Assembly: GCF_002293435.1 (NCBI RefSeq)
Contig: NZ_DBDF01000180.1
Span: forward strand, 19,995 to 39,624
Direction of reading: 5' to 3'
Length of the DNA: 19,630 bases
From: Bacteroides sp. UBA939
Lineage (GTDB): Bacteria > Bacteroidota > Bacteroidia > Bacteroidales > Bacteroidaceae
Each line of letters begins with the position of its first letter. The stretch's first letter is position 1. Below the pieces are notes generated by a model. The model did no database searches. It had not been told where the DNA came from and saw nothing but the letters and a program-made list of their open reading frames with translations. The position numbers were made by a program, and so were the translations under genes. This document shows positions 1 to 6,523 of this stretch, one piece after another.

Positions 1-70
1 GAATAGAGATAGTTCTGATAATCTACAGGATAAAAAACATGCGAAACTTAATTTTTTTATGATATATCTG

Positions 71-1072
71 TTATTTGAGGATTTGATTGATAGCCTCTAT
101 CTCTTCCGGTGCGAAGGCAGTATTCTCTATTCCCTTCAGATTGTCCGTCAATTGAGCTACCGAACTGGCGCCTATGATAACCGAGGTCACCATTTCGTCT
201 TTCAGCACCCATGCCAGCGACATTTCGGCGAGTGTCTGTCCACGGCGGATGGCAAGTTCATTCAGCGCCTTTATCTTTCCCAGTGTGTCGCCCGTCAGCG
301 CTTCTTTTTTCAGGAAACCACCTTTGGCAATGCGCGAATCTTCGGGGATACCGTTCAGGTAGCGGTTCGTCAGCAGTCCTTGCGCCAGTGGCGAGAAGGC
401 GATGAATCCCGTTCCGTTCTCCCGTGCCTGTTGCAAGATACCTTCTTCTTCGGGTTCCCGGTTGAAGATATTGTACCTTCCCTGGTAGAGCAGGCAGTGC
501 ACGTCTCTTTCTTCGAGGTATTGGTAGGCAAACCCGGCTGCTTCCTTCGGATATTTGGATATGCCTGCGTATAAGGCTTTGCCTTGGCGCACAATGTCTA
601 CAAGGGTTTGCAGTGTTTCTTCCAACGGTGTCTCGGGGTCGTAGCGATGTGAGTAGAATATGTCCACATAGTCGAGGCTCATCCGGCGCAGACTCTGGTC
701 GAGGCTGTTCATTAGGTACTTTCTTGACCCCCATTCACCATAAGGGCCGGGCCACATGTCGTGTCCGGCTTTGGTTGATATAAACAATTCATCCCGGTAG
801 GGCATGAATGATTTCTTCATAATCATTCCGAAGGTTTCTTCTGCTGAGCCGTAGGACGGGCCGTAGTTGTTGGCGAGGTCGAAATGGGTGATGCCCTTGT
901 CGAAAGCATAATGCGCCATTGCCTGTGAGTTGGCAAACGTATTTACGTCGCCGAAGTTGTGCCACAAGCCTAAGGATATTTCAGGAAGCAATATGCCGCT
1001 TCGTCCGCAACGGCGGTACTTCATACCATTATCATACCGATTGCTGTCGGGAGAGTAAACAGGGTTTATCAT
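71..1072 (-). CDS. Aldo-keto reductase, YghZ / L-glyceraldehyde 3-phosphate reductase type
   Basis: A 333-residue soluble protein with no signal peptide, the usual length for this family, predicted to be a cytoplasmic NADPH-dependent carbonyl reductase. The catalytic tetrad is visible: D65 and Y70 in FDLANNYGPSYGSAEE, K101 in FISTKAG, and H142 in DIFYSHRYD. The stretch GHDMWPGPYGEWGSRKY (residues 103-119) and the N-terminal NRYDNGMKYRRCGRSG are typical of the YghZ/AKR14 branch, which reduces L-glyceraldehyde 3-phosphate and methylglyoxal. The C-terminal part has the expected cofactor-loop sequence SVIIGASSVAQLTDNL. It is divergent from the GH3 gene across a 250-bp spacer, so it is probably not part of the PUL transcript. 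A role in sugar or aldehyde detoxification is plausible, but the exact substrate cannot be read from the sequence. The family call is firm; the substrate is not. Confidence 0.93.
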   Translation of the reverse strand: MINPVYSPDSNRYDNGMKYRRCGRSGILLPEISLGLWHNFGDVNTFANSQAMAHYAFDKGITHFDLANNYGPSYGSAEETFGMIMKKSFMPYRDELFISTKAGHDMWPGPYGEWGSRKYLMNSLDQSLRRMSLDYVDIFYSHRYDPETPLEETLQTLVDIVRQGKALYAGISKYPKEAAGFAYQYLEERDVHCLLYQGRYNIFNREPEEEGILQQARENGTGFIAFSPLAQGLLTNRYLNGIPEDSRIAKGGFLKKEALTGDTLGKIKALNELAIRRGQTLAEMSLAWVLKDEMVTSVIIGASSVAQLTDNLKGIENTAFAPEEIEAINQILK

Positions 1073-1153
1073 ACTGATTAAGTTTAAGAATTTATACTGT
1101 AAATACGTTGTTGTGAAATAGGTTTGTACTATAACTCATCTCACCACAATGCA

Positions 1154-1161
1154 CAAAAGTA
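1154..1161 (-). promoter_or_regulatory. Candidate Bacteroides -7 box for the aldo-keto reductase
   Basis: On the minus strand this reads TACTTTTG, matching the Bacteroides primary-sigma -7 consensus TAnnTTTG. It lies about 80 nt upstream of the reductase start codon. No convincing TTTG-type -33 element is visible, so the call rests on the -7 match and its position. Confidence 0.45.
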
Positions 1162-1192
1162 CGCAATTCCTTCCGAAAAGATTTGCTTTTGT

Positions 1193-1259
1193 TTATCCAA
1201 TAACGCACATGATACAAATACTCCCCCTACATGAAACAAATTGTACTGTGATTGGATAA
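1193..1259. promoter_or_regulatory. Inverted-repeat operator candidate upstream of GH3
   Basis: TTATCCAAT (1193-1201) and ATTGGATAA (1251-1259) form a perfect 9-bp inverted repeat with a 49-bp spacer in the divergent intergenic region. The spacer contains ACAAATACTCCC (1214-1225) and the small palindrome ACAAATTGT (1236-1244). The arrangement sits roughly 35-100 bp upstream of the GH3 -7 box, a normal place for activator sites. The AraC-family protein encoded at 4119-5006 is the obvious candidate ligand, but nothing in the sequence proves it. Confidence 0.35.
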
Positions 1260-1291
1260 GAGAATATTACTCGAAATCAGGATAAGACCAC

Positions 1292-1299
1292 TATCTTTG
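1292..1299 (+). promoter_or_regulatory. Candidate Bacteroides -7 box for GH3
   Basis: TATCTTTG matches TAnnTTTG and lies 23 nt before the GH3 start codon, implying a very short leader of roughly 15-20 nt. The identical octamer stands before the GH5 mannanase gene at 6492-6499. Confidence 0.55.
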
Positions 1300-1322
1300 C
1301 CCCACTAACACTATATAATATA

Positions 1323-3623
1323 ATGAAGAAAATAATTCTAACTATGGCACTTGGCGCTTGCATGTATTCCTGTGGCGAAAGTCGGAAGGAAGTGTACAAA
1401 GATTCTACCGCACCTGTAAAGGACAGGGTAGAGGACCTGTTGAAACGAATGACTTTGGAAGAGAAAGTCGGTCAGATGAATCAGTTCGTCGGCGTGGAAC
1501 ACATTAAGGCGAACAGCGCCGTGATGACTGAAGACGAATTGAAGAACAACACGGCGAATGCTTTCTATCCCGGTTTTACCGAAAAAGACATAGAAGAATG
1601 GACGGAGAAAGGACTGATAGGCTCTTTCCTGCATGTGCTTACCATTGAAGAGGCCAACTACCTGCAAACCTTAGCCATGAAGAGCCGCCTGCAGATACCT
1701 ATTATATTCGGCATCGACGCCATTCATGGCAACGCCAATGCCCCGGACAATACGGTTTATCCCACCAACATAAATCTTGCTTGCTCCTTCGACACGCTGA
1801 TGGCCTACCGGATAGCCCGGCAGACTGCCAAAGAAATGCGCGCCATGAACATGCACTGGACTTTCAATCCCAATGTGGAAGTAGCCCGCGATGCCCGTTG
1901 GGGGCGGGTAGGCGAGACCTACGGCGAAGACCCGTATCTGGTAACTTCGCTTGGCGTACAGTCCGTGAAAGGCTACCAGGGCGATTTAAGTGGCAGTGAA
2001 GATGTGCTGGCATGTATCAAACATTTCGTAGGCGGCAGCGAACCCATCAACGGAACAAACGGATCTCCTACCGATTTGTCCGAACGAACGCTTCGCGAAG
2101 TATTCTTCCCGCCTTTTGAGGCAGGTGTGAAAGCCGGCGCCATGTCCCTGATGACCGCCCATAACGAACTGAACGGCATTCCCTGCCATAGCAACGAATG
2201 GTTGATGCAGGATGTGCTGCGCGACGAATGGAAATTCCCCGGATTTGTAGTCAGCGACTGGATGGATATCGAACATATCCACGACTTGCACGCCACTGCC
2301 GAAAACCTGAAAGAGGCTTTTTACCAATCCATCATGGCAGGTATGGACATGCACATGCACGGTATCCACTGGAATGAAATGGTGGTAGAGCTGGTGAAAG
2401 AAGGACGTATTCCCGAATCACGTATCGACGAATCGGTACGCCGCATACTGGATATCAAGTTCCGTCTCGGCCTGTTCGAACAGCCTTATGCCGACGAAGC
2501 CGAAACGATGAAGATACGTCTCTGCGACGAACACCGTGAAACCGCTCTCGAAGCTGCCCGTAACGGTATTGTCTTGCTCAAGAATGACGGTCTGCTTCCG
2601 CTGGACGCTTCCAAATATAAAAAGATAATGGTAACCGGCATCAACGCCGACGACCAGAATATTCTGGGTGACTGGAGCGCCCCCGAAAAAGATGAAAATG
2701 TAACAACCATCCTCGAAGGCTTGAAAATGATAGCTCCCGACACCCGGTTTGATTTCGTTGACCAGGGTTGGGACCCGCGCAACATGGACCCGAAGAAAGT
2801 GGCGGAAGCCGCCGCGCGTGCCAGGAATGCCGACCTTAACATCGTTGTAGCCGGCGAGTACATGATGCGTTTCCGTTGGGCTGACCGTACCGACGGTGAA
2901 GACACCGACCGCTCCGATCTTGATCTTGTAGGTTTGCAAAACGAACTTATCGAAAAAGTCGCCGCATCGGGTAAGCCGACTATCCTTATTCTGGTGAACG
3001 GGCGCCCCTTGGGGATTCAGTGGGCAGCAGCAAACTTGCCCGGTATCATCGAAGCCTGGGCGCCGGGCATGTGCGGAGGGCAGGCAGTAGCCGAAATCCT
3101 TTACGGCAAGGTGAATCCGTCTGCCAAACTTGCCATTACCATTCCGCATAGCGTAGGACAGTTGCAGATGATTTATAACCATAAGCCCTCACAATATTTC
3201 CACCCCTATGCGGCAGGCAAACCAAGCACACCGCTTTACCCGTTCGGCTACGGACTGTCTTATACTACTTATAAATATGATAACCTGAAATTGCTGCAAA
3301 AAGAAGCAGATAAGGACGGTACGGTAGAGGTCAGCGTAAATGTAACTAATACGGGCGAACGCGACGGAGTGGAAATAGTGCAGCTTTATATCCGCGACAG
3401 GTTCAGTAGCGTTACCCGTCCGGTGAAGGAATTGAAAGATTTTGCCCGCGTATCGTTGAAAGCTAAAGAAAGCAAGGTTGTGAACTTCAGGATTACCCCC
3501 GACAAGCTGGCTTTCTATGACAAGAAGATGAATAAGATAGTAGAGCCGGGCGAATTTATTGTAATGGTCGGTTCATCGTCTGATGATAAAGATTTGCTGA
3601 AAGAAAGTTTCGTTATTAAATAA
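1323..3623 (+). CDS. GH3 beta-glucosidase-like lipoprotein
   Basis: A 766-residue glycoside hydrolase family 3 enzyme, predicted to remove terminal beta-linked glucose from oligosaccharides in the periplasm or at the membrane. It begins with a lipoprotein signal: MKKIILTMALGACMYSCGES offers two cysteines, C13 (after LGA) and C17. The N-terminal (alpha/beta)8 domain (about residues 35-380) has RDARWGR (189-195), the substrate-binding K233-H234 pair in IKHF, and the nucleophile D312 in GFVVSDWMD. The second domain has RTDGEDTDRSDLDL with E526 as the likely acid/base. A fibronectin-III-like C-terminal domain follows (about 690-760, VNVTNTGERDGVEIVQLYIRD-type motif). Length and domain order match BglX-like beta-glucosidases. 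In this locus it would finish gluco- or glucomanno-oligosaccharides; beta-xylosidase or other exo-activity is possible because GH3 is polyspecific. It has its own promoter-like box and terminator, so it is probably monocistronic. Confidence 0.94.
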   Translation: MKKIILTMALGACMYSCGESRKEVYKDSTAPVKDRVEDLLKRMTLEEKVGQMNQFVGVEHIKANSAVMTEDELKNNTANAFYPGFTEKDIEEWTEKGLIGSFLHVLTIEEANYLQTLAMKSRLQIPIIFGIDAIHGNANAPDNTVYPTNINLACSFDTLMAYRIARQTAKEMRAMNMHWTFNPNVEVARDARWGRVGETYGEDPYLVTSLGVQSVKGYQGDLSGSEDVLACIKHFVGGSEPINGTNGSPTDLSERTLREVFFPPFEAGVKAGAMSLMTAHNELNGIPCHSNEWLMQDVLRDEWKFPGFVVSDWMDIEHIHDLHATAENLKEAFYQSIMAGMDMHMHGIHWNEMVVELVKEGRIPESRIDESVRRILDIKFRLGLFEQPYADEAETMKIRLCDEHRETALEAARNGIVLLKNDGLLPLDASKYKKIMVTGINADDQNILGDWSAPEKDENVTTILEGLKMIAPDTRFDFVDQGWDPRNMDPKKVAEAAARARNADLNIVVAGEYMMRFRWADRTDGEDTDRSDLDLVGLQNELIEKVAASGKPTILILVNGRPLGIQWAAANLPGIIEAWAPGMCGGQAVAEILYGKVNPSAKLAITIPHSVGQLQMIYNHKPSQYFHPYAAGKPSTPLYPFGYGLSYTTYKYDNLKLLQKEADKDGTVEVSVNVTNTGERDGVEIVQLYIRDRFSSVTRPVKELKDFARVSLKAKESKVVNFRITPDKLAFYDKKMNKIVEPGEFIVMVGSSSDDKDLLKESFVIK

Positions 3624-3659
3624 GGAAGTTCGATTTCATAGATTGTTTTTTGATTAATA

Positions 3660-3720
3660 GGGGCGATATCAGGAGCCATCCCATGATGTGGATGAAGGTT
3701 CTTGGTATCGCCCTTTCATT
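3660..3720 (+). terminator. Intrinsic terminator after GH3
   Basis: The arm at 3661-3677 (GGGCGATATCAGGAGCC) pairs with 3697-3713 (GGTTCTTGGTATCGCCC) over 17 consecutive positions, three of them G-U. CATCC/GGATG can extend pairing inside the loop. The stem is followed by the T-rich run TTTCATTT. It starts 37 nt after the GH3 stop codon and probably ends that transcript. Confidence 0.7.
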
Positions 3721-3734
3721 TGTTGAAATTCATA

Positions 3735-3949
3735 ATTATCCGCTATGCTACCACTGAATGATAATTTATATTTCAGGCGCAGATTACACGGATGCACGCG
3801 GATTCTTTTTTTAAATGATAAGTAGCCGACAATAATCAACAGTAGTATCTCTATTCTCCTCCTCCCGGGAGGAGGAGAATAGAGATACTACTGTTAGTTG
3901 TCTGCGCTAAACCTTCATTTATCTGTTTAGTGATATAATTGCGGATAAT
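3735..3949. repeat. Compound imperfect inverted repeat of about 215 bp
   Basis: Most of the 495-bp gap between GH3 and the AraC gene is occupied by nested inverted repeats. ATTATCCGC (3735-3743) pairs with GCGGATAAT (3941-3949), and GCGCAGA (3777-3783) pairs with TCTGCGC (3901-3907). The two segments between these matches are both exactly 33 nt and partly complementary. Inside lies the perfect palindrome at 3838-3895. The left arm carries about 50 extra bases, including GCGCAGATTACACGGATG and GCACGCGGATTC, a type of sequence that resembles dispersed intergenic repeats in Bacteroides (from memory, unverified). No open reading frame of note, no transposase and no clear target duplication are visible. 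Confidence 0.65.
3838..3895. repeat. 58-bp perfect palindrome without a loop
   Basis: The arm at 3838-3866 is the exact reverse complement of 3867-3895, 29 bp each, with the axis between CCC and GGG (CCTCCTCCC/GGGAGGAGG). Transcribed, it would form a very stable GC-capped hairpin; as DNA it could extrude a cruciform. A weaker match (TTGTC/GACAA with a small bulge) continues beyond the arms. It could act as a bidirectional terminator or be the core of a small repeat element. Confidence 0.9.
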
Positions 3950-4071
3950 CACATTAAAAAGCTACGATTTGTGTCGGTTGAACCGTGTTATGGCATCCCG
4001 TACCTTGAAATATAACAAATAATACCATTGGAAAAAACAAATACTACCACTAACCCTTCGCAGAAAGTTAT

Positions 4072-4079
4072 TATATTTG
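4072..4079 (+). promoter_or_regulatory. Candidate -7 box for the AraC-family regulator
   Basis: TATATTTG matches TAnnTTTG and lies 40 nt before the start codon. ACAAATACTACC (4037-4048) lies just upstream and nearly duplicates ACAAATACTCCC upstream of GH3, which suggests a shared regulator site or autoregulation. Confidence 0.5.
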
Positions 4080-4118
4080 TGGAGTGATACTTTTTTAACC
4101 AGCTAAAACAGAGAGAAT

Positions 4119-5006
4119 ATGGAAAACATAAATAATATAATGAGGGAAATAACCCCTTTGTCCGACCGTGATTGTTTCTACATTGCCGACCGCCGCAAGA
4201 CGGAATTTACTTACCCCATTCATTGCCACACCGAATATGAGTTGAACTTTACCGAACGAGCCGCCGGTGTCCGACGGATAGTGGGCGATTCATCCGAAGT
4301 GATCGGAGACTACGACCTGGTACTGATTACCAGTAAAGAATTGGAGCATGTGTGGGAACAGCACGAATGTACCTCGAAAGATATACGTGAGATAACTATC
4401 CAGTTCTCCCCCGATCTGTTTTTTAAGAATTTCATAAATAAGAATCAGTTCGACAGCATCCGCTATATGCTCGAAAAGGCGCAGCGTGGCATCAGTTTCC
4501 CGATGCAAGCCATTCTGAAAGTCTATAACTGGCTGGACAAACTGGCCTCCGGTGAGCAGGGCTTCTATGCGGTGATGGAATTCCTTCGCATCCTGTATGA
4601 GCTTTCGCAATATGATGATGTGAGAGTATTGTCCAGTTCCTCGTTTGCTAAAATCGAAACATACTCTGATAGCCGCAGGGTGCAGAGGGTGCAGAAATAT
4701 ATAGCCGACCACTATCAGGAAGAAATCCGTTTGGATACCTTGGCAGATATGGTGGGCATGACGGCTGTTTCGTTCAGCCGTTTCTTCCGGTTGCGTACCG
4801 GGAAAACCCTTTCCGATTATATTATCGATATCCGTTTAGGATTTGCCACGCGCCTGCTGATAGACTCCGCGCGCACCATTGCAGAAATCTGTTATAATTG
4901 CGGTTTCAACAATTTGTCCAACTTCAACCGGATGTTTAAACGTAAAAAAGGTTGCTCTCCGAAGGAGTTTAGAGAGAACTATAGAAAGAAGAAAATCGTG
5001 ATATGA
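4119..5006 (+). CDS. AraC-family transcriptional regulator with N-terminal cupin domain
   Basis: A 295-residue cytoplasmic DNA-binding protein. The N-terminal half looks like an AraC-type cupin ligand pocket, starting with YPIHCHTEYELNF, with H35, H37 and E41 in the usual pattern. The C-terminal 100 residues (about 187-291) are a two-HTH AraC domain: RLDTLADMVGMTAVSFSRFF is the first helix-turn-helix, and TIAEICYNCGFNNLSNFNRM followed by CSPKEFREN is the second, closely matching the family signature. There is no membrane segment or histidine-kinase part, so it is not a hybrid two-component system of the kind that controls many plant-glycan PULs. Its place between GH3 and the esterase/GH5 genes makes it the probable regulator of this locus, with a cytoplasmic sugar as effector (inference). 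An in-frame ATG lies seven codons downstream, at 4140. Confidence 0.93.
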   Translation: MENINNIMREITPLSDRDCFYIADRRKTEFTYPIHCHTEYELNFTERAAGVRRIVGDSSEVIGDYDLVLITSKELEHVWEQHECTSKDIREITIQFSPDLFFKNFINKNQFDSIRYMLEKAQRGISFPMQAILKVYNWLDKLASGEQGFYAVMEFLRILYELSQYDDVRVLSSSSFAKIETYSDSRRVQRVQKYIADHYQEEIRLDTLADMVGMTAVSFSRFFRLRTGKTLSDYIIDIRLGFATRLLIDSARTIAEICYNCGFNNLSNFNRMFKRKKGCSPKEFRENYRKKKIVI

Positions 5007-5008
5007 CA

Positions 5009-5062
5009 GCACCATACCCGCACCATACCTGCTCCTTACCCGCTCCTTTCCCGCTCCTTTCC
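5009..5062. repeat. Five tandem 11-bp repeats
   Basis: Immediately after the AraC stop codon come GCACCATACCC, GCACCATACCT, GCTCCTTACCC, GCTCCTTTCCC and GCTCCTTTCC(A), in register at 5009, 5020, 5031, 5042 and 5053. Divergence is graded: the first two units resemble each other, the last two are nearly identical, and the third is intermediate. The last units also supply the left arm of the following hairpin. The function is unknown. Confidence 0.85.
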
Positions 5063-5110
5063 AAGTCCTCCCTATAGGACAAGGAGGAGAGGCGGAGCGG
5101 ATACGGTTTT
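5051..5110 (+). terminator. Probable terminator after the AraC gene
   Basis: CCGCTCC (5051-5057) pairs with GGAGCGG (5094-5100), and inner complementary stretches (TCCTCC with GGAGGA, and GTCCT with AGGAC as an alternative) fill the loop. A short T-run (5107-5110) follows. The stem uses the last tandem-repeat unit as one arm. The T-tract is weak, so termination efficiency is uncertain. Confidence 0.45.
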
Positions 5111-5173
5111 GAGGTACTTCGTTAACATGTAAACAACTTACTAAAATTAAACAAATAACAACGTTTTGATGTC

Positions 5174-6457
5174 ATGAAAAAAGTATCAATTCTCCTTATC
5201 TGCCTGTTGTGCATACTCACGACGACGGCGCAAATCCGCGGCAATGAAGTCCGCGTGGTAGTTTCTCCCGATCACACCGACTGGAACTATCGTGTGAATG
5301 AAAAGTGCACATTTACCGTGCGAGTGCTAAAGGCACAGAACGTGTTGCAGGACGTGACGGTGGATTATGAACTCGGCCCGGAAATGTATCCCACCGAAAC
5401 CCAAAAAGGCGTAACGCTGAAAAAAGGCGAACTTACTTTGCACGGAACAATGAAAACCGCCGGTTTCCTGCGTTGCAAAGTGACGGCACACGTCGACGGA
5501 CGTAAATATGAAGGCGTTGCCACCGCCGGTTATGCCCCCGAACAATTGCAACCGGTTACCGAACTTCCGGCAGACTTCCGTGAATTCTGGGCGAAAGAAC
5601 TGGAGGATGCACGTCGCACCCCTCTGCAACCACTAATGACCTTACTGCCCGAACGCTGTACGACGACCGTGAATGTCTATCATGTCAGTTTCCATGCCGA
5701 ACGTTGGGGATCCCGCTTTTACGGCATCCTCTGCGTGCCCAAGAAAGAAGGACGGTATCCTGCCCTGTTGCGTGTGCCCGGTGCGGGTATCCGCCCCTAC
5801 GGTGGAGATGTTTATACGGCAGAGAAAGGAGCTATTACATTGGAAGTGGGCATTCACGGTATCCCCGTTACCATGGAACAATCCTTCTACAACAACCTGA
5901 TGAACGGCGCCTTGAACGGTTACTGGACTTTCTGCCGGAACGATTTGAAGAATTTTTATTACCACCGCGTGATTATCGGCGCTTTGCGTGCCGTAGATTT
6001 TATCTGCGAACTGCCGCAGTACAACGGACAATCCTTAGGCGTGACAGGCTCCAGCCAAGGTGGAGCGCTTTCGGTGATGACAGCTGCGCTTGACCCGCGC
6101 ATCACTTTCTATGCAGCCGTTCATCCGGCGCTTTGCGACCATGAAGCGTATACGAAGAAACGTGCCGGCGGCTGGCCTCATTACTTCTATTATTATGGTG
6201 CACCCGATGCGAAAGAATTGAATGTGGCACGCTATTACGACACGGTGAACTTTGCCCGTTGCCTCAATGTTCCCGGTTGGTTCAGTTGGGGATACAATGA
6301 TGAAGTCTGTACACCGACTTCCATGTACTCCGCCTACAATGTGGTCACATCCCCCAAAGAACTCCATCCATACCTGGAAACAGCCCATTACTGGTATCAG
6401 GAACAGTGGGACGAATGGCAGGCATGGCTCTGGAAACAAATGGGGATAGGTAAATGA
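5174..6457 (+). CDS. Secreted acetyl esterase, CE7 / acetylxylan-esterase-like
   Basis: A 427-residue alpha/beta-hydrolase with a type I signal peptide (MKKVSILLICLLCILTTTAQ), so periplasmic by prediction. Residues about 21-135 form an N-terminal beta-rich domain; about 135-427 match the AXE1/CE7 fold, beginning LPADFREFWAKELEDAR. The catalytic triad is visible: nucleophile S294 in the GSSQGG elbow (residues 292-297), D376 in WGYNDEVCTPTS and H405 in LETAHYWYQEQW. The segment YYHRVIIGALRAVDFI lies before the elbow, as is usual in the family. CE7 enzymes remove O-acetyl groups from xylan and small acetylated sugars; beside mannanases the likely substrate is acetylated manno- or glucomanno-oligosaccharide (inference). 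The N-terminal extension makes it longer than the roughly 320-residue single-domain CE7 enzymes. The next gene starts 66 bp downstream. Confidence 0.88.
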   Translation: MKKVSILLICLLCILTTTAQIRGNEVRVVVSPDHTDWNYRVNEKCTFTVRVLKAQNVLQDVTVDYELGPEMYPTETQKGVTLKKGELTLHGTMKTAGFLRCKVTAHVDGRKYEGVATAGYAPEQLQPVTELPADFREFWAKELEDARRTPLQPLMTLLPERCTTTVNVYHVSFHAERWGSRFYGILCVPKKEGRYPALLRVPGAGIRPYGGDVYTAEKGAITLEVGIHGIPVTMEQSFYNNLMNGALNGYWTFCRNDLKNFYYHRVIIGALRAVDFICELPQYNGQSLGVTGSSQGGALSVMTAALDPRITFYAAVHPALCDHEAYTKKRAGGWPHYFYYYGAPDAKELNVARYYDTVNFARCLNVPGWFSWGYNDEVCTPTSMYSAYNVVTSPKELHPYLETAHYWYQEQWDEWQAWLWKQMGIGK

Positions 6458-6472
6458 TAAAATAGTATCATT
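6453..6472. promoter_or_regulatory. Inverted repeat overlapping the esterase stop codon
   Basis: AATGATA (6453-6459) and TATCATT (6466-6472) are perfect 7-bp arms around a 6-bp spacer, centred about 30 bp upstream of the GH5 -7 box. The TGATA/TATCA half-sites recur upstream of the susC-like gene in the opposite order (TATCA-N5-TGATA, 8867-8881). It may be an operator or a weak hairpin. Confidence 0.3.
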
Positions 6473-6482
6473 CCTCTTGATT

Positions 6483-6508
6483 GTAACCCCGTATCTTTGT
6501 GAGGTTAC
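6483..6508 (+). promoter_or_regulatory. Candidate internal promoter before the GH5 mannanase, within a small inverted repeat
   Basis: TATCTTTG (6492-6499) matches the TAnnTTTG -7 consensus and is identical to the box before GH3. It lies in the loop between GTAACC (6483-6488) and GGTTAC (6503-6508). The GH5 start codon is 24 nt after the box. The two GH5 genes could therefore be transcribed separately from the esterase. Confidence 0.45.
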
Positions 6509-6523
6509 TAAAAGCGAAATGAT

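Noticed and set aside
59..574. 171-codon frame opposite the aldo-keto reductase
   Set aside because: Opposite a gene with an intact catalytic tetrad and full family length; no recognisable protein features.
2418..3182. 254-codon open frame antisense to GH3
   Set aside because: It lies wholly within a convincing GH3 gene, has no recognisable domain or promoter, and its composition is what the reverse of a GC-rich coding frame gives.
3735..3949. Invertible promoter of the Mpi type, or an insertion sequence
   Set aside because: No recombinase or transposase is encoded, the arms are imperfect, no consensus promoter is seen inside, and no target duplication is evident. It is kept only as a repeat element of unknown nature.
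5009..5062. CRISPR array
   Set aside because: Units are 11 bp, directly adjacent without spacers, and no cas genes are present; this is a simple tandem repeat.
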